From positions 372,001 to 436,000 of the forward strand of contig NZ_CP051265.2 of the NCBI RefSeq assembly GCF_013096535.2: a DNA stretch of 64,000 bases, read 5' to 3'. The notes below the pieces were generated by a model that was not told the origin of the DNA, ran no database searches, and was given only the letters and a program-made list of their open reading frames with translations. How positions within the stretch are numbered: the stretch's first letter is position 1; the number at the start of each line of letters is the position of its first letter. Shown here in pieces: positions 19,381 to 28,821 of the stretch. Made by a program: the position numbers and the translations under genes. This DNA is from Wolbachia endosymbiont of Diaphorina citri (GTDB lineage Bacteria > Pseudomonadota > Alphaproteobacteria > Rickettsiales > Anaplasmataceae).

Positions 19381-21885
19381 CTAAGCAGCTATTCTATAAC
19401 TACAATTTTCGATTTCTACATTGTTAAATGTGGTATTTGCCTTATAAGAACAGTAACACCCTACTGTAAGAAAAGCTAATGCAGCTACAGCAAGCGAAAT
19501 ACACATTGCTAAATGAAGAATTGTTAGACTTGTACCAACAGCAAGTGCTCCAGATAATACAAAAGAAACAGAAGCATAATTACCTTGCCTTTTACTGTAA
19601 GTTCTTGCTTTCAAGAATTTTTCACTTAGCTCTTCATTCTTGCTTTCAAATTGCTTCTGTAGACTCTTCTCTAGTACTTCACTTTTGTTTTCAATTTCTT
19701 GCAGCTTTGTCTTTAAGTCGTTATTTTCATTTTCGCGTTGCATTATTTGATCAGCGAACGATTGTCTTGCATCATTCAGCTGCCCTTCCAACTGATCATT
19801 TTGTGTAGTCAATTGAGCTACCCGACCATTTAGCGTATCAGCAACCTGTGTTAATCGGGTTACTTCATCAGTTTTATCAATTAGACCTTGCTTTGCATCA
19901 TCCAGCCGCCCTTCCAATTGATTGTTTTGTATAGTCATTTGATCTACTTGATCTTTTAGCTTTCCAATCTCTTTTTTCTTCTTTTCAAGCTGAGCTCTTG
20001 CTTCATTAGATTCTTTGCTAAGTTGCATGACTTTACTAGTTTCTTTAGCTAATTTTTGCTTTGATGCTACAAGTTGAACTTCTGTTTGCTCACATTTCCT
20101 TTCAAGCTCCCTTGCTTGACTAGACAAATCACTATTTTCCTGTTCAAGTTGAGCTTTTACTTCCCTTAGCCCTCCCTCACTCTCTCTGAATTGAGCTCTA
20201 GCATCCTTTAGCTCTTTTTCTGCACATTCTACCTTTTCTTCTAGCTTAGTTTTTGCTTTCTCAAGCTTCTTCAGTTGATTAGTCAGATTACTATTCTTTC
20301 TTTCTAATCCAGCATTTGTTTCTTCAAGTTTTTCTACAGTACCGTTAAGCCTAGTTACTTTGCTAATTTGCTCATCCAACTCTGCTTTGTTTTCTGCAAG
20401 CTGATCTTTTGTCCCTTTAAGTTCCTCAGTTTCTTCATCCAAACTTTGTTGTATACTACTTAACTCTTCCTGTAGTTGAATTAATTTTTGTTCTTTTTGT
20501 TTTAGTTTCTTTTCTAAATTTGGATCATATTGAATTGGTATCTCAGAAAGCTTAATGTCTTTATTTTCTTGTTTAACTTTTTCAAAAAATTCCTTATCAC
20601 CCACATCAACATTTGACAAAACTGCATGGTAAAATAGGCCAAAAATATAAGCAATATGACGATACTTAGATGCGTTATTGTCTGATTTAAATTTTTCCTG
20701 CTCTACTTCCTGAATAAGGTTATAATAGGTATCAATTTTATGATAGTGTGGTTCTAAATACTCCAGAGTTTTACCCGTTTCTAATTTTAATGGTTTACCT
20801 ACATGTTTATAGTGCATACCAGCATTACCATGTGGCAAACATGGTACCGGGTCTGATTGACACGCTACTCTAACAGTCTTATTTCCAAGACACTGATTGT
20901 AAACTTCAGCGGCATCATTATAGAAAACTCGTGGAGAACCAAAAGTTGCAACATGAACATCTTCAGTACCTTCTGTTTTATTAAGACATAAAGCAGTTAT
21001 ACTAGCAAGAGCACCTCCCATGCTATGGCCTGTAACATTGATTTTTAAATCTTTGATTGCTAATCCTTTATCATTAGCATGCCCTTGTAATATTTTATGT
21101 ACGCTGGGCCAAGAGCGCTTGAATAAAGAGTAAAAACCAGAATGGACACGATGATCTTCAGATAAAAATGACAATTTAGCTAAAGAAGCACGAAGATCTT
21201 CCTTCACATCATTCAAATCGCGAGTACCATGGTAAGCTATAGTTACTTCCTTATCTTTAATAAAAATGTAACCAGCATCTCGATTATATGAATTGCTACC
21301 AGTTAAAGCATAGCCAACATCATGTTGTTCTAATTTATAATCGGTATCCAAGCAATATTCATTCTGAATGGAGTCATTGTCGTAAAATTTTATAATTTGA
21401 TAACCTTCTTCTTCAAATTCCCTTTTAGTTTTGTATTCACCTTTCTCTAATTTTCTATCCACATTACCATAGGAAATTTTGCTGAAGGTACACATTTCCC
21501 GTAATTTTTCTTTATCAAATCCTGCAATTTGCCCTTTTATCAGATCAGAAAGGTCAGAAGCATAGTCTAATCCAGCTTGTCCTTCGCCTAACCCTAAAAC
21601 TATGTATAAAGCATTATGATCTAAATCAGCTTCTTTATCTAAAGATTCTGTTAAATCCTTATATATTTGATCTACAGGAAGATGATCAGATTGAACATGA
21701 TTTTCTTTACTAAGAAATGATTTTAATTGTTCAAGAGAGTCTCTGAATTCCAAAGTTTTTGCTTTACTTAAAAGTAACTCTAAAGCTTGAAGTGTTTTGT
21801 CTATTTCCTCACAACTGATATGCTCAAAACTATTACCAATAGAATTCATTGAATCTTCAGAGAGGCTTAACATATTCATTTCCAA
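19381..21885 (-). CDS. class 3 lipase fused to a long coiled coil with C-terminal membrane hairpin
   Basis: This is an 834-residue multidomain protein. Residues about 190-365 form a Lipase_3 alpha/beta hydrolase: oxyanion strand VTIAYHGTRD at 214-223, nucleophile elbow GHSMGG with S288, DPVP aspartate D345 and a histidine near 358-361. All three catalytic positions are present. Residues about 465-775 are a near-continuous charged coiled coil rich in E, K, Q and L. Residues about 780-820 hold two closely spaced hydrophobic segments (LSGALAVGTSLTILHLAMCI and AVAALAFLTVGCYCSY). The C-terminal anchor with a long coil suggests a surface or secreted, membrane-acting lipase. Phospholipid is a guess for the substrate. 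No signal peptide is evident. Confidence 0.85.
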   Translation of the reverse strand: MEMNMLSLSEDSMNSIGNSFEHISCEEIDKTLQALELLLSKAKTLEFRDSLEQLKSFLSKENHVQSDHLPVDQIYKDLTESLDKEADLDHNALYIVLGLGEGQAGLDYASDLSDLIKGQIAGFDKEKLREMCTFSKISYGNVDRKLEKGEYKTKREFEEEGYQIIKFYDNDSIQNEYCLDTDYKLEQHDVGYALTGSNSYNRDAGYIFIKDKEVTIAYHGTRDLNDVKEDLRASLAKLSFLSEDHRVHSGFYSLFKRSWPSVHKILQGHANDKGLAIKDLKINVTGHSMGGALASITALCLNKTEGTEDVHVATFGSPRVFYNDAAEVYNQCLGNKTVRVACQSDPVPCLPHGNAGMHYKHVGKPLKLETGKTLEYLEPHYHKIDTYYNLIQEVEQEKFKSDNNASKYRHIAYIFGLFYHAVLSNVDVGDKEFFEKVKQENKDIKLSEIPIQYDPNLEKKLKQKEQKLIQLQEELSSIQQSLDEETEELKGTKDQLAENKAELDEQISKVTRLNGTVEKLEETNAGLERKNSNLTNQLKKLEKAKTKLEEKVECAEKELKDARAQFRESEGGLREVKAQLEQENSDLSSQARELERKCEQTEVQLVASKQKLAKETSKVMQLSKESNEARAQLEKKKKEIGKLKDQVDQMTIQNNQLEGRLDDAKQGLIDKTDEVTRLTQVADTLNGRVAQLTTQNDQLEGQLNDARQSFADQIMQRENENNDLKTKLQEIENKSEVLEKSLQKQFESKNEELSEKFLKARTYSKRQGNYASVSFVLSGALAVGTSLTILHLAMCISLAVAALAFLTVGCYCSYKANTTFNNVEIENCSYRIAA

Positions 21886-21976
21886 CTATAAGCTTAATCA
21901 ACTTAGTATATCATTAGTTAAGTATTTGATCAAATTTATTAATAAAACTATTAAAATTTTCTTATTTTTAACGAAT

Positions 21977-22579
21977 TTAGTTCATTTTATCACGCTTAAG
22001 ACTCTTATTTATGACAACCACTGTGTCTGCGATCTTATCGTGCCAAGTTTGGCAGCGTTTGTCGAAGTTTGCCCATATAAAACCCAAGAATAATGGCGCA
22101 GTTGACAATATGAAGGAAAAAAACCTCTTTGTTGCTTGTTTCAGAGTCAATTTTTCAAAAGTTTGTGCATTCACAACTCTAAGTCCAAGTAAGAATTTTC
22201 CAGGTGTAGCGCCAAATCTTATCCACATATATGCTACATAACTAAAAAGCATAATAAATTGAACTATCTGATTTAGAACTAGTAACTTTATTAGTTTACT
22301 CTGCATTGCTGTTTCCTCTGCAGATAGTGGCACCTGCATTTGATATTTTGCAGCAATTTGGCCTAATATTTTACTGCTCTCCGAGCTCATAAAGAGTTGA
22401 TTTAAGGCCTGACCGCAAAACTGTAAAAATAAAACGATGATGATTAAATCAAGTAGCACTGACAAATAGCGTCTAAGTCCCGTTACATAGCATATTCCAT
22501 TATCATCCTTTTTCACTTTTTGAATAGCATTTATAGAAGAAAGAATGGCAAATAAACGACTAAAAAATTTATGTAACAT
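21977..22579 (-). CDS. RDD family membrane protein
   Basis: This 200-residue inner-membrane protein belongs to the RDD family (conserved R, D, D in transmembrane segments). The motif is seen in GLRRYLSVLLDLIIIVLF, and the second half has FGATPGKFLLGLRVVN, the typical RDD loop. Three or four membrane spans are predicted. Some RDD proteins transport ions or small solutes, but the function here is unknown. The ATG at 22579 (MLHKFFSRLF) is chosen. The longer frame back to 22639 would read through the adjacent tRNA-Leu gene and is therefore not credible. Confidence 0.8.
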   Translation of the reverse strand: MLHKFFSRLFAILSSINAIQKVKKDDNGICYVTGLRRYLSVLLDLIIIVLFLQFCGQALNQLFMSSESSKILGQIAAKYQMQVPLSAEETAMQSKLIKLLVLNQIVQFIMLFSYVAYMWIRFGATPGKFLLGLRVVNAQTFEKLTLKQATKRFFSFILSTAPLFLGFIWANFDKRCQTWHDKIADTVVVINKSLKRDKMN

Positions 22580-22602
22580 ATATGCATTTTCCAATGTTTG
22601 AG

Positions 22603-22685
22603 TGCCCCTGGCCGGACTTGAACCAGCATGCTCTTGCAAGCAACAGATTTTGAGTCTGCCGTGTCTACCATTTCACCACAGGGGC
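22603..22685 (-). tRNA. tRNA-Leu(CAA)
   Basis: Reading leftward, the acceptor arm GCCCCTG (22685-22679) pairs with CAGGGGC (22610-22604). The D-arm region TGGTGAAATGGTAGACAC is present. The anticodon stem CAGA/TCTG holds the loop CTCAAAA, with anticodon CAA. A long class II variable arm and the T-loop GGTTCAAGTCC follow. The 83-nt length and long variable arm fit tRNA-Leu decoding UUG. CCA is not encoded. Confidence 0.95.
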
Positions 22686-22787
22686 CTATTTTAATGCTAT
22701 AAGCAACACAGGATTAGTCAAATTTTTTCTCTTTTAAGTCGAGATTGAATATTCTACAATAATCAATCATTACTCTAAAAACTTAAA

Positions 22788-24230
22788 ATGAATGAATTAG
22801 TTAACCTTATTAATTCAAGAGAAGAAATATGTAAATTGCCACATAATTTAGAAGCAGAGCAAATGCTCATTGGTGCAATGATTCGTGATAATAGAATTTG
22901 TGATGCAGTTGAAGATATAATTGCAGCAGACAATTTCTACGATCCACTACATCAAAGCATTTTTACCCAGATATCTAAAACCAGAAAACACGGCATAGTT
23001 GCCAATGAACTAAGCCTTAAGATGTTTTTTGAAAATGATAAAGCATTTGCCGAATGTGGTGGAGTTGAGTACCTAGCAAAGCTTGCAGCGAAGGCAAGTA
23101 TTGCTCTTGATATCTATAGCTTGACCAGAATAATCCGTGATACTTATTTAAGAAGATGCTTAATCAAGCTCGGACAAGAGACAATTGACGATAGTTATAA
23201 CTATGACATCGAAAATCCTGCACAGGTACAAATTGAGCAAGCAATGACAAAATTGTTCAATTTAGCAGTAAAAAAGCAAGGTGAGAAAACATACATAAAG
23301 CTTGCAAGTTCAATTAAAGATGTGGTTGAGAAGATTAGCAAGCTAAAAAATAATCCAGAGGCTCTAGGTATTACAACCGGACTTCAAGATCTAAATCAGC
23401 TTCTTGGTGGTTTGCAGAAATCTGATCTGTTAATTATAGCTGCAAGGCCCTCAATGGGGAAGACAGCATTGGCACTGAACATCGCACTTAATGCTTGTAA
23501 GATTTTGCAAAAAAGAACAGACAAACAACACTACGTAGCGTTTTTCTCACTTGAAATGTCAGCAGAGCAATTGACTGCAAGATTGATTACCATAGATTCA
23601 GGTATTGGTTATTATAAGGCAATGACTGGGAGAATTAGTGATTTTGAATTACATGAATTCATTAATGCTAGTACAGGACTATCTGAATTACCTTTCATTA
23701 TAGATGACACTCCTGCTCTATCAATTAGTGCCCTTCGTACCAGAATACGACTGCTATATCAGCTATACAATGTAGAGGTGGTATTTATCGATTATCTGCA
23801 ATTAATTCGAGGAACAACAAAAAGGAGTAGTGAAAATAGAGTGCAAGAAATTTCAGAAGTGACGCAGGGTTTGAAAGCAATTGCAAAGGAACTAAATATT
23901 CCCATTGTTGCACTATCGCAGCTCTCTCGTTCTGTTGAGCAGAGGGATGATAAAAAACCACAACTTTCTGATTTACGTGATTCAGGAAGCATAGAGCAGG
24001 ATGCGGATATAGTAATGTTCCTCTATAGAGAAGAATATTATGAATTAAGAAAGCAACCAAATGAAGGAAGTAATAAACATCGAGAGTGGCAAGAGAAAAT
24101 GGAGAAAATTAGAAATATTGCAGAGCTGATCATTGCAAAACAAAGAAACGGGCCAATTGGCAGTGTGAAGCTACATTTTGACTCCAATAGAGGTGCATTT
24201 AAAGATTATACAGAAAGATATAGTCTGTAG
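22788..24230 (+). CDS. dnaB: replicative DNA helicase
   Basis: DnaB is the hexameric 5'-3' helicase at the replication fork. The 480-residue product has the DnaB N-terminal domain (PHNLEAEQMLIGAMI near residue 18), the RecA-like core with Walker A ARPSMGKTALALN near 220, Walker B VVFIDYLQLI near 330, and the C-terminal IAKQRNGPIGSVKLHFD motif. No intein is present. The gene is divergent from tRNA-Leu and the RDD gene, and is followed by about 440 bases of non-coding and remnant sequence. Confidence 0.97.
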   Translation: MNELVNLINSREEICKLPHNLEAEQMLIGAMIRDNRICDAVEDIIAADNFYDPLHQSIFTQISKTRKHGIVANELSLKMFFENDKAFAECGGVEYLAKLAAKASIALDIYSLTRIIRDTYLRRCLIKLGQETIDDSYNYDIENPAQVQIEQAMTKLFNLAVKKQGEKTYIKLASSIKDVVEKISKLKNNPEALGITTGLQDLNQLLGGLQKSDLLIIAARPSMGKTALALNIALNACKILQKRTDKQHYVAFFSLEMSAEQLTARLITIDSGIGYYKAMTGRISDFELHEFINASTGLSELPFIIDDTPALSISALRTRIRLLYQLYNVEVVFIDYLQLIRGTTKRSSENRVQEISEVTQGLKAIAKELNIPIVALSQLSRSVEQRDDKKPQLSDLRDSGSIEQDADIVMFLYREEYYELRKQPNEGSNKHREWQEKMEKIRNIAELIIAKQRNGPIGSVKLHFDSNRGAFKDYTERYSL

Positions 24231-24405
24231 TGGTTTTAAGTAATTCTGGAAGTGTTTAACAAACCATACGTGCCAAATTAAGGAGCTATCGTGAAACATA
24301 GCAATATTTAAGATTGGCATTTTATTTATTACATTTATTTTTTTAGGAAATTCTTATCTAGGATAAGATAATTTTTTAGAAAAATCTATAAATTACTAAC
24401 TTTAA

Positions 24406-24650
24406 GGGAATGTTCAAAAAAGTGTGTCAAAACGAGAAGCAAAATATAATTGAGATAAAAATGGAGGTTTGACATGAGTCAAGTAAATGGAACTACTGGA
24501 TTGGTAGACTATAAAGAATTAGAAACCTATCATCTATACGAGAAGGTAGATACCATACAACAACATCATCCCAGTGTTAAACGCTGGGATGACAGAGAGC
24601 AGCTCAATGGCTCCACTCAATCAGTAAAAATATATGTAGACATTGGCTAA
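24406..24650 (+). pseudogene. insertion-sequence 5' remnant with short fused reading frame
   Basis: A GGGAATGTTCAAAAAAGTGT end motif at 24406 recurs at 53534 (one mismatch). It is followed by GGAGG and an ATG at 24474 opening MSQVNGTTGLVDYKELET, which I take as the N-terminus of a transposase, tentatively IS256-like. After about 18 codons the frame enters a CATCCCAG/CTGGGATG palindromic repeat and ends at 24650 after 58 codons, so nothing of the catalytic domain remains. It is a remnant in which a dispersed repeat replaced the rest of the element. The family assignment is from memory of Wolbachia transposases and is uncertain. The stretch 24231-24405 before it holds a possible decayed signal-peptide frame only. 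Confidence 0.5.
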
Positions 24651-24668
24651 AACCATTCTAACAACATT

Positions 24669-25541
24669 TTAGTGAAACTTAACAAGCTTATCTATAGTTT
24701 TAGTGATGATTCTTGGAGTATTTGGAGAAACTTCTGAGCCCAGTCTATTTAACCGCTCTATAGCAAACCCGCTGTTCTCGTTTATTATGAAATCACATAA
24801 AATATTTTCTATATCTTTAATAACACTTTCATGCTTTCTCAGAGGATGGTTGTGCGGATATCTATGGATAGTTTTGATGCTAGAATACTCAACAAAAGCT
24901 TGATCTTTAAAAGCAAGTTGTCTCAATTTCTCTTTGAATTTTTCTTCTTCATCTCTTGCTAAAAGGCAAGACTTTATCAGTGATTTTGTAATCGAGTTTA
25001 TAGCTTGGTGTATTTCAGAATGCACTACAACTTTGATGATATTTTCTTCGACTATACAATCATAAGTACTTTTTTCGCTCTTTAATGACTCTATAAGCAT
25101 TTCGCTATTTTGTGAACTCAATTCCAGATCTTCTTCACTTATAGGAGTCATTATAAAGGTATTCTTATTTACCCTGATGTAAAATTGTGGCAACCCTTTA
25201 GAACAGGCGAATGCTACATCCTTAGACTCAAGTGCGTGATTGTATGAAGAAGAAAGGGTGCTTGCTATAACGCTGCTTGGTACTTTCATTCCATGATTAC
25301 TTAGGTGATTTAACACACTCTCAACATCATGATATGTAAAACCTGTATCTTTTATCAATTCAACAACTTCTATGCAATTGTGTTGTTTATACTCTATTGT
25401 CACTTCTTCTGTAAAAAGAGTTTTAGCTGCTATATGCTTATCAAGCACTGTGAAAATCTTGATGAAACTCTCTAAATCTTGTTTGTTAATTAATTCAATA
25501 CTAATTAAGTTTTTGCTAACAATTATAATATTTTTTATCAT
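24669..25541 (-). CDS. conserved-looking protein of unknown function
   Basis: This roughly 290-residue soluble protein is not recognised. It has no membrane segment and no clear enzymatic motif. It is rich in helices with alternating charged residues (LESKDVAFACSKGLPQF, EEKFKEKLRQLAFKDQAF). The ATG at 25541 opens MIKNIIIVSKNLIS. A GTG 8 codons earlier (25565) is the alternative. It lies leftward between an IS remnant and grxC, with 72 bases to the latter's end. The long uninterrupted frame and typical codon use support a real gene. Confidence 0.55.
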   Translation of the reverse strand: MIKNIIIVSKNLISIELINKQDLESFIKIFTVLDKHIAAKTLFTEEVTIEYKQHNCIEVVELIKDTGFTYHDVESVLNHLSNHGMKVPSSVIASTLSSSYNHALESKDVAFACSKGLPQFYIRVNKNTFIMTPISEEDLELSSQNSEMLIESLKSEKSTYDCIVEENIIKVVVHSEIHQAINSITKSLIKSCLLARDEEEKFKEKLRQLAFKDQAFVEYSSIKTIHRYPHNHPLRKHESVIKDIENILCDFIINENSGFAIERLNRLGSEVSPNTPRIITKTIDKLVKFH

Positions 25542-25637
25542 TTTTTTCCCACTAAAAAAACTCACTAGATGAATTGTATTTTTAATTCATTAAAAATTGT
25601 TTAAAGCGGTTATGCCAACAACAGTAAGACAAAAAAA

Positions 25638-26009
25638 TCACACAAGATCATCATGATGTAATACAATACACCCCTCGTGTTCATCACTACCACTTGTGTA
25701 AGCTGTTGCATTAATGCTATCTTCATTGTTATTTAACATATTATCCAACTTTCCTTCTTTTTCAAGATCCATCAATTTGTCACATCCAGCAATATGATGC
25801 ACATAATCACCATTTTCATCAGTAATAAAAATTTGTGGAACTGTCCTGACGTTATATTTTGATTTTATACTGTCAAACAAATCCGAGTTTCTAAGTACAT
25901 CAATTTCTTCGTATTTCACACCTTTTTCATCCAATAACTCTTTTGCTTTCTTGCAGAATGGGCAGTACTTCTTCACATATATTACAACTTTTCCTTTAGT
26001 GTTTTTCAC
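25638..26009 (-). CDS. grxC: glutaredoxin (GrxC-like)
   Basis: This is a glutathione-dependent thiol oxidoreductase. The thioredoxin fold is evident from VVIYVKKYCPFCKKAKELL with the dithiol active site CPFC, the cis-proline TVPQIFI, and the glutathione-binding GCDKLM. At 123 residues it is about 35 longer than E. coli Grx3, owing to an acidic C-terminal tail ending EHEGCIVLHHDDLV. The start is GTG at 26009. It is divergent from ribF with a 70-base AT-rich gap. Confidence 0.92.
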   Translation of the reverse strand: MKNTKGKVVIYVKKYCPFCKKAKELLDEKGVKYEEIDVLRNSDLFDSIKSKYNVRTVPQIFITDENGDYVHHIAGCDKLMDLEKEGKLDNMLNNNEDSINATAYTSGSDEHEGCIVLHHDDLV

Positions 26010-26079
26010 GATTTATCTCTATAGTTCATAAAATACAACTATTATATATAAAAAATATATATATAAAATATCAAATTGT

Positions 26080-27012
26080 ATGAAAATTATTTACAACTGT
26101 GAGCAAGGGATAAAAGATAATGTGGCACTAACTTTCGGAAATTTTGATGGCGTTCATTTAGGACATAAGTTTGCAATTTCCAATCTAAAGGATGTAGCAC
26201 AAGAAAGAGGATTACCCTCTGCAGTTTTAACTTTTGAGCCTCACCCATCAACTGTTTTATTTAGTAGGAACAATTTTAGGTTAATAGACCAAGAACAAAA
26301 AAAGGAACTAATCAGCAGCTATGGTATAGATTACTTGTATATTATTAATTTTAGTAGAGGTTTTTCTGAGGTTAGCTGCGATGACTTTATTGGTAAGATT
26401 TTGGTAAAGAAGTATGGTGCTAAACATATCACTGTTGGAGAAAGTTGTACTTTTGGTCACAAACGATTGGGTAACATATTAACTCTAGAAAAATATTCTC
26501 AGATGTATGAATATTCTTTAACTAAATTAGAGCCATTGATAATCGATAGAAAAATTTGCTCTTCTTCCTCAATCAGGGAGTGTTTACAAAAAGGCGAAAT
26601 AGAAATTGCTAATAAATTGCTTGGTAGGTCTTATCAAGTTTCTGGTATTGTAACAAAAGGTGCATGTAGAGGTAGAGAAATAGGGTTTCCAACCATAAAC
26701 ATTCCGATAGAAGATTACATGATAAAACCTAAGCTTGGTACATATTACGCCAAAGTTGCATTTTCTGAAAATAGTTCAAGTTGGCTATATGGAGTAGTCA
26801 ACATTGGTATGAGACCTACATTTAAGGACTTAAAAAAACCTATAGTAGAAATGCATATATTTGACTTCAACGAAAATGTATACAATTTTAAGGTTGACAT
26901 ACAACTTTTAAAATTTATTAGGGCAGAAAAAAAATTCCATAGTATTAACGAGTTAACAAAACAGATAGACCGTGATATAATGAAGGCTTACCAGTTAAAG
27001 ATAAACTTATGA
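26080..27012 (+). CDS. ribF: bifunctional riboflavin kinase / FAD synthetase
   Basis: RibF converts riboflavin to FMN and then FAD. The 310-residue product has the adenylyltransferase motif FGNFDGVHLGHK near residue 20 and SSSSIRECL. The C-terminal kinase domain has the motif KGACRGREIGFPTINI near 205. Length is normal. It opens a tight rightward run: its stop overlaps the lspA start by 4 bases (ATGA at 27009), indicating translational coupling. Confidence 0.95.
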   Translation: MKIIYNCEQGIKDNVALTFGNFDGVHLGHKFAISNLKDVAQERGLPSAVLTFEPHPSTVLFSRNNFRLIDQEQKKELISSYGIDYLYIINFSRGFSEVSCDDFIGKILVKKYGAKHITVGESCTFGHKRLGNILTLEKYSQMYEYSLTKLEPLIIDRKICSSSSIRECLQKGEIEIANKLLGRSYQVSGIVTKGACRGREIGFPTINIPIEDYMIKPKLGTYYAKVAFSENSSSWLYGVVNIGMRPTFKDLKKPIVEMHIFDFNENVYNFKVDIQLLKFIRAEKKFHSINELTKQIDRDIMKAYQLKINL

Positions 27013-27485
27013 AAAGGATATGTTTAGTTATTATATTGATTATAGTATCATTCGATCAAACAAGTAAATTGTATATAAACTCATTGATTGATGAGGGGGA
27101 GTCAATCGAGATTACTAGTTTTATGAAATTAGTTGAAGTTTGGAATTCAGGAATTAGCTTTGGAATGTGTAGTACTCTGCCGCATGGCAGCTTCTTTTTT
27201 TCGGCATGTTCAATATTAATAATTGGTATACTTGCATACTTGATATATAAATCTAATGATAAGTCAATTTACCTTAGTTTTTCTCTGATGATTGGTGGAG
27301 CGATCGGAAATGTAATTGATAGAATCTATTGGGGCGCTGTATATGATTTCATATATTTTCATATCAATGATTGGTATTGGCCAGCCTTTAATTTAGCTGA
27401 TCTATCTATAGTTTGTGGAATGTTTACATTGTTATATAAGTGGTATATATATGATAGGTCTATCTCTAAGCAAAATGAGGAATGA
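27009..27485 (+). CDS. lspA: lipoprotein signal peptidase (signal peptidase II)
   Basis: LspA cleaves the signal peptide of diacylglyceryl-modified prolipoproteins made by Lgt (encoded at 36.6 kb). The 158-residue product has four membrane spans and the family motifs VEVWNSGISFGM, GGAIGNVIDRI and FNLADLSI. The catalytic aspartates are in NVIDR and NLAD. It overlaps ribF by 4 bases and is followed 4 bases later by the M16 peptidase gene. Confidence 0.94.
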   Translation: MKRICLVIILIIVSFDQTSKLYINSLIDEGESIEITSFMKLVEVWNSGISFGMCSTLPHGSFFFSACSILIIGILAYLIYKSNDKSIYLSFSLMIGGAIGNVIDRIYWGAVYDFIYFHINDWYWPAFNLADLSIVCGMFTLLYKWYIYDRSISKQNEE

Positions 27486-27489
27486 AATA

Positions 27490-28821
27490 ATGCTTCGCAA
27501 ATTCTTTAGTTTTTTTATACTATCTGTGTTTTTTTTCATTTGTCCGATTTCTTTGGAAGCTGAAATCATAAAGCATGCTAAGCTCAGTAACGGATTGGAT
27601 GTTTATGTAGTACCTAATCACCGAATTCCAGCTGTTTTTCATGCAATAATATATAAAGTTGGGGGAATGGATGACCCAATTGGCAAAGCAGGATTGGCTC
27701 ACTACTTTGAACACTTAATGTTTGAAACTACAGGAAAATTTAAAGACATAGAATCCACTTTGGGCAGCATTGGGGCCCAATTTAATGCTTTTACCACTAA
27801 AGAATACACCTGCTACTACGAATTAGTTCTCAAAAAAGATTTACCACTAGCAATGGAAATTGAAGCAGATAGAATGGGCAATTTTGATGTTACTCAAGAC
27901 AAAATAGATAGAGAAAAAAATATCGTATTAGAAGAAAGAAAGATGAGATTTGATAATAATCCTGAAGCTTTACTATGGGAGGAAATGAACAGTGCATTTT
28001 ATCGTAATGGTTATGGTAGGTCTGTTATTGGTTGGGAAAGCGATATTAAAACTTACAATCAAGATGACATAACAAGGTTTCATGATAACTATTATCATCC
28101 AGGTAATGCTATACTGCTCGTTGTTGGTGATGTAGAATTTGAAGAAGTAGCGGAATTAGCAAAGGAAAAATATGGTGCAATTAAAGCTGAGCCTTTAGTT
28201 AAGCATTATCCAAACCAAGATCCAGTACATAATGCGGACATATCGGTCATTTTAGAAAGCACTGAAGTAAAAGAGCCAGTTTTATACTTTCGCTATCGTG
28301 TTCCTTTATTTGAGCAAATAAGTGAAACTTTTCCTGTTGATTTAGCAGTTGATGTTTTGGGAAATGGCAAGTCTAGTAAGCTATATAAAGATTTAGTTCT
28401 AGATAAGAATGTAGCAGTAGAAGTGTTTGCTTATTATAATAGCTTAGCTTTTAGTAATGGTTACATTGAGATTCGGGTAACTCCAAAAAGCGGGGTAAAT
28501 TTGGATGCTGTTGCAAGAGAGTTAGAACATTCTATTAATCACTTTAACTCTGAAGGAATAACAAGTGAAGAGTTGCAAAGCACAAAGTCTAAATACAAAG
28601 CAGCACAGTTTGATAATCTATCTGATTTAACTAGTGTAGCAATATTTTATATACCACGTCTAGCACTAGGTATCCCACTTGATGAAATAGACATTTCATA
28701 TAGCAAAATTAATGATGTCAATCTGAAAGATGTAAATCACAAAATTCGTACTATTTTTTCTACTAATAAATTAGTCGGCCGTTTGCTACCAAAAGGAGGT
28801 AATAATGATGAGAGTAAGTAA
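27490..28821 (+). CDS. M16 family zinc peptidase (pitrilysin/processing-peptidase type), catalytic member
   Basis: This 443-residue exported peptidase has a hydrophobic N-terminal signal (FFILSVFFFICPISLEA) and, near residue 70, the inverted zinc site HxxEH (HYFEH), with the distal glutamate in DREKNIVLEERKM. Members are periplasmic or mitochondrial-type processing peptidases that degrade short peptides. The ATG at 27490 (MLRKFFSF) is chosen over an upstream frame overlapping lspA because it gives a clean signal peptide and lies 4 bases after the lspA stop. The 3' end overlaps the next M16 gene by 17 bases, as in other alphaproteobacterial M16 pairs. Confidence 0.92.
   Translation: MLRKFFSFFILSVFFFICPISLEAEIIKHAKLSNGLDVYVVPNHRIPAVFHAIIYKVGGMDDPIGKAGLAHYFEHLMFETTGKFKDIESTLGSIGAQFNAFTTKEYTCYYELVLKKDLPLAMEIEADRMGNFDVTQDKIDREKNIVLEERKMRFDNNPEALLWEEMNSAFYRNGYGRSVIGWESDIKTYNQDDITRFHDNYYHPGNAILLVVGDVEFEEVAELAKEKYGAIKAEPLVKHYPNQDPVHNADISVILESTEVKEPVLYFRYRVPLFEQISETFPVDLAVDVLGNGKSSKLYKDLVLDKNVAVEVFAYYNSLAFSNGYIEIRVTPKSGVNLDAVARELEHSINHFNSEGITSEELQSTKSKYKAAQFDNLSDLTSVAIFYIPRLALGIPLDEIDISYSKINDVNLKDVNHKIRTIFSTNKLVGRLLPKGGNNDESK

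Noticed and set aside
19479..19808. 109-codon frame antisense to the coiled-coil gene
   Set aside because: It mirrors the repetitive Gln/Lys codons of the lipase-coiled coil protein and has no independent support.
22580..22639. Longer start for the RDD protein, adding 20 residues at its N-terminus
   Set aside because: The extension is read from within the tRNA-Leu(CAA) gene and its flank. The ATG at 22579 gives a normal RDD protein.
24291..24365. GTG-started frame after AAGGAG that looks like a decayed signal peptide (KHSNI, then IGILFITFIFLGNSYLG in the next phase)
   Set aside because: It needs a frameshift and stops after about 25 codons. It is too short to call, though it may be a relic of an exported protein gene.
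27415..27489. Upstream start for the M16 peptidase overlapping lspA by 71 bases
   Set aside because: It would bury the signal peptide behind 25 extra residues translated from lspA sequence. ATG 27490 gives a clean export signal.
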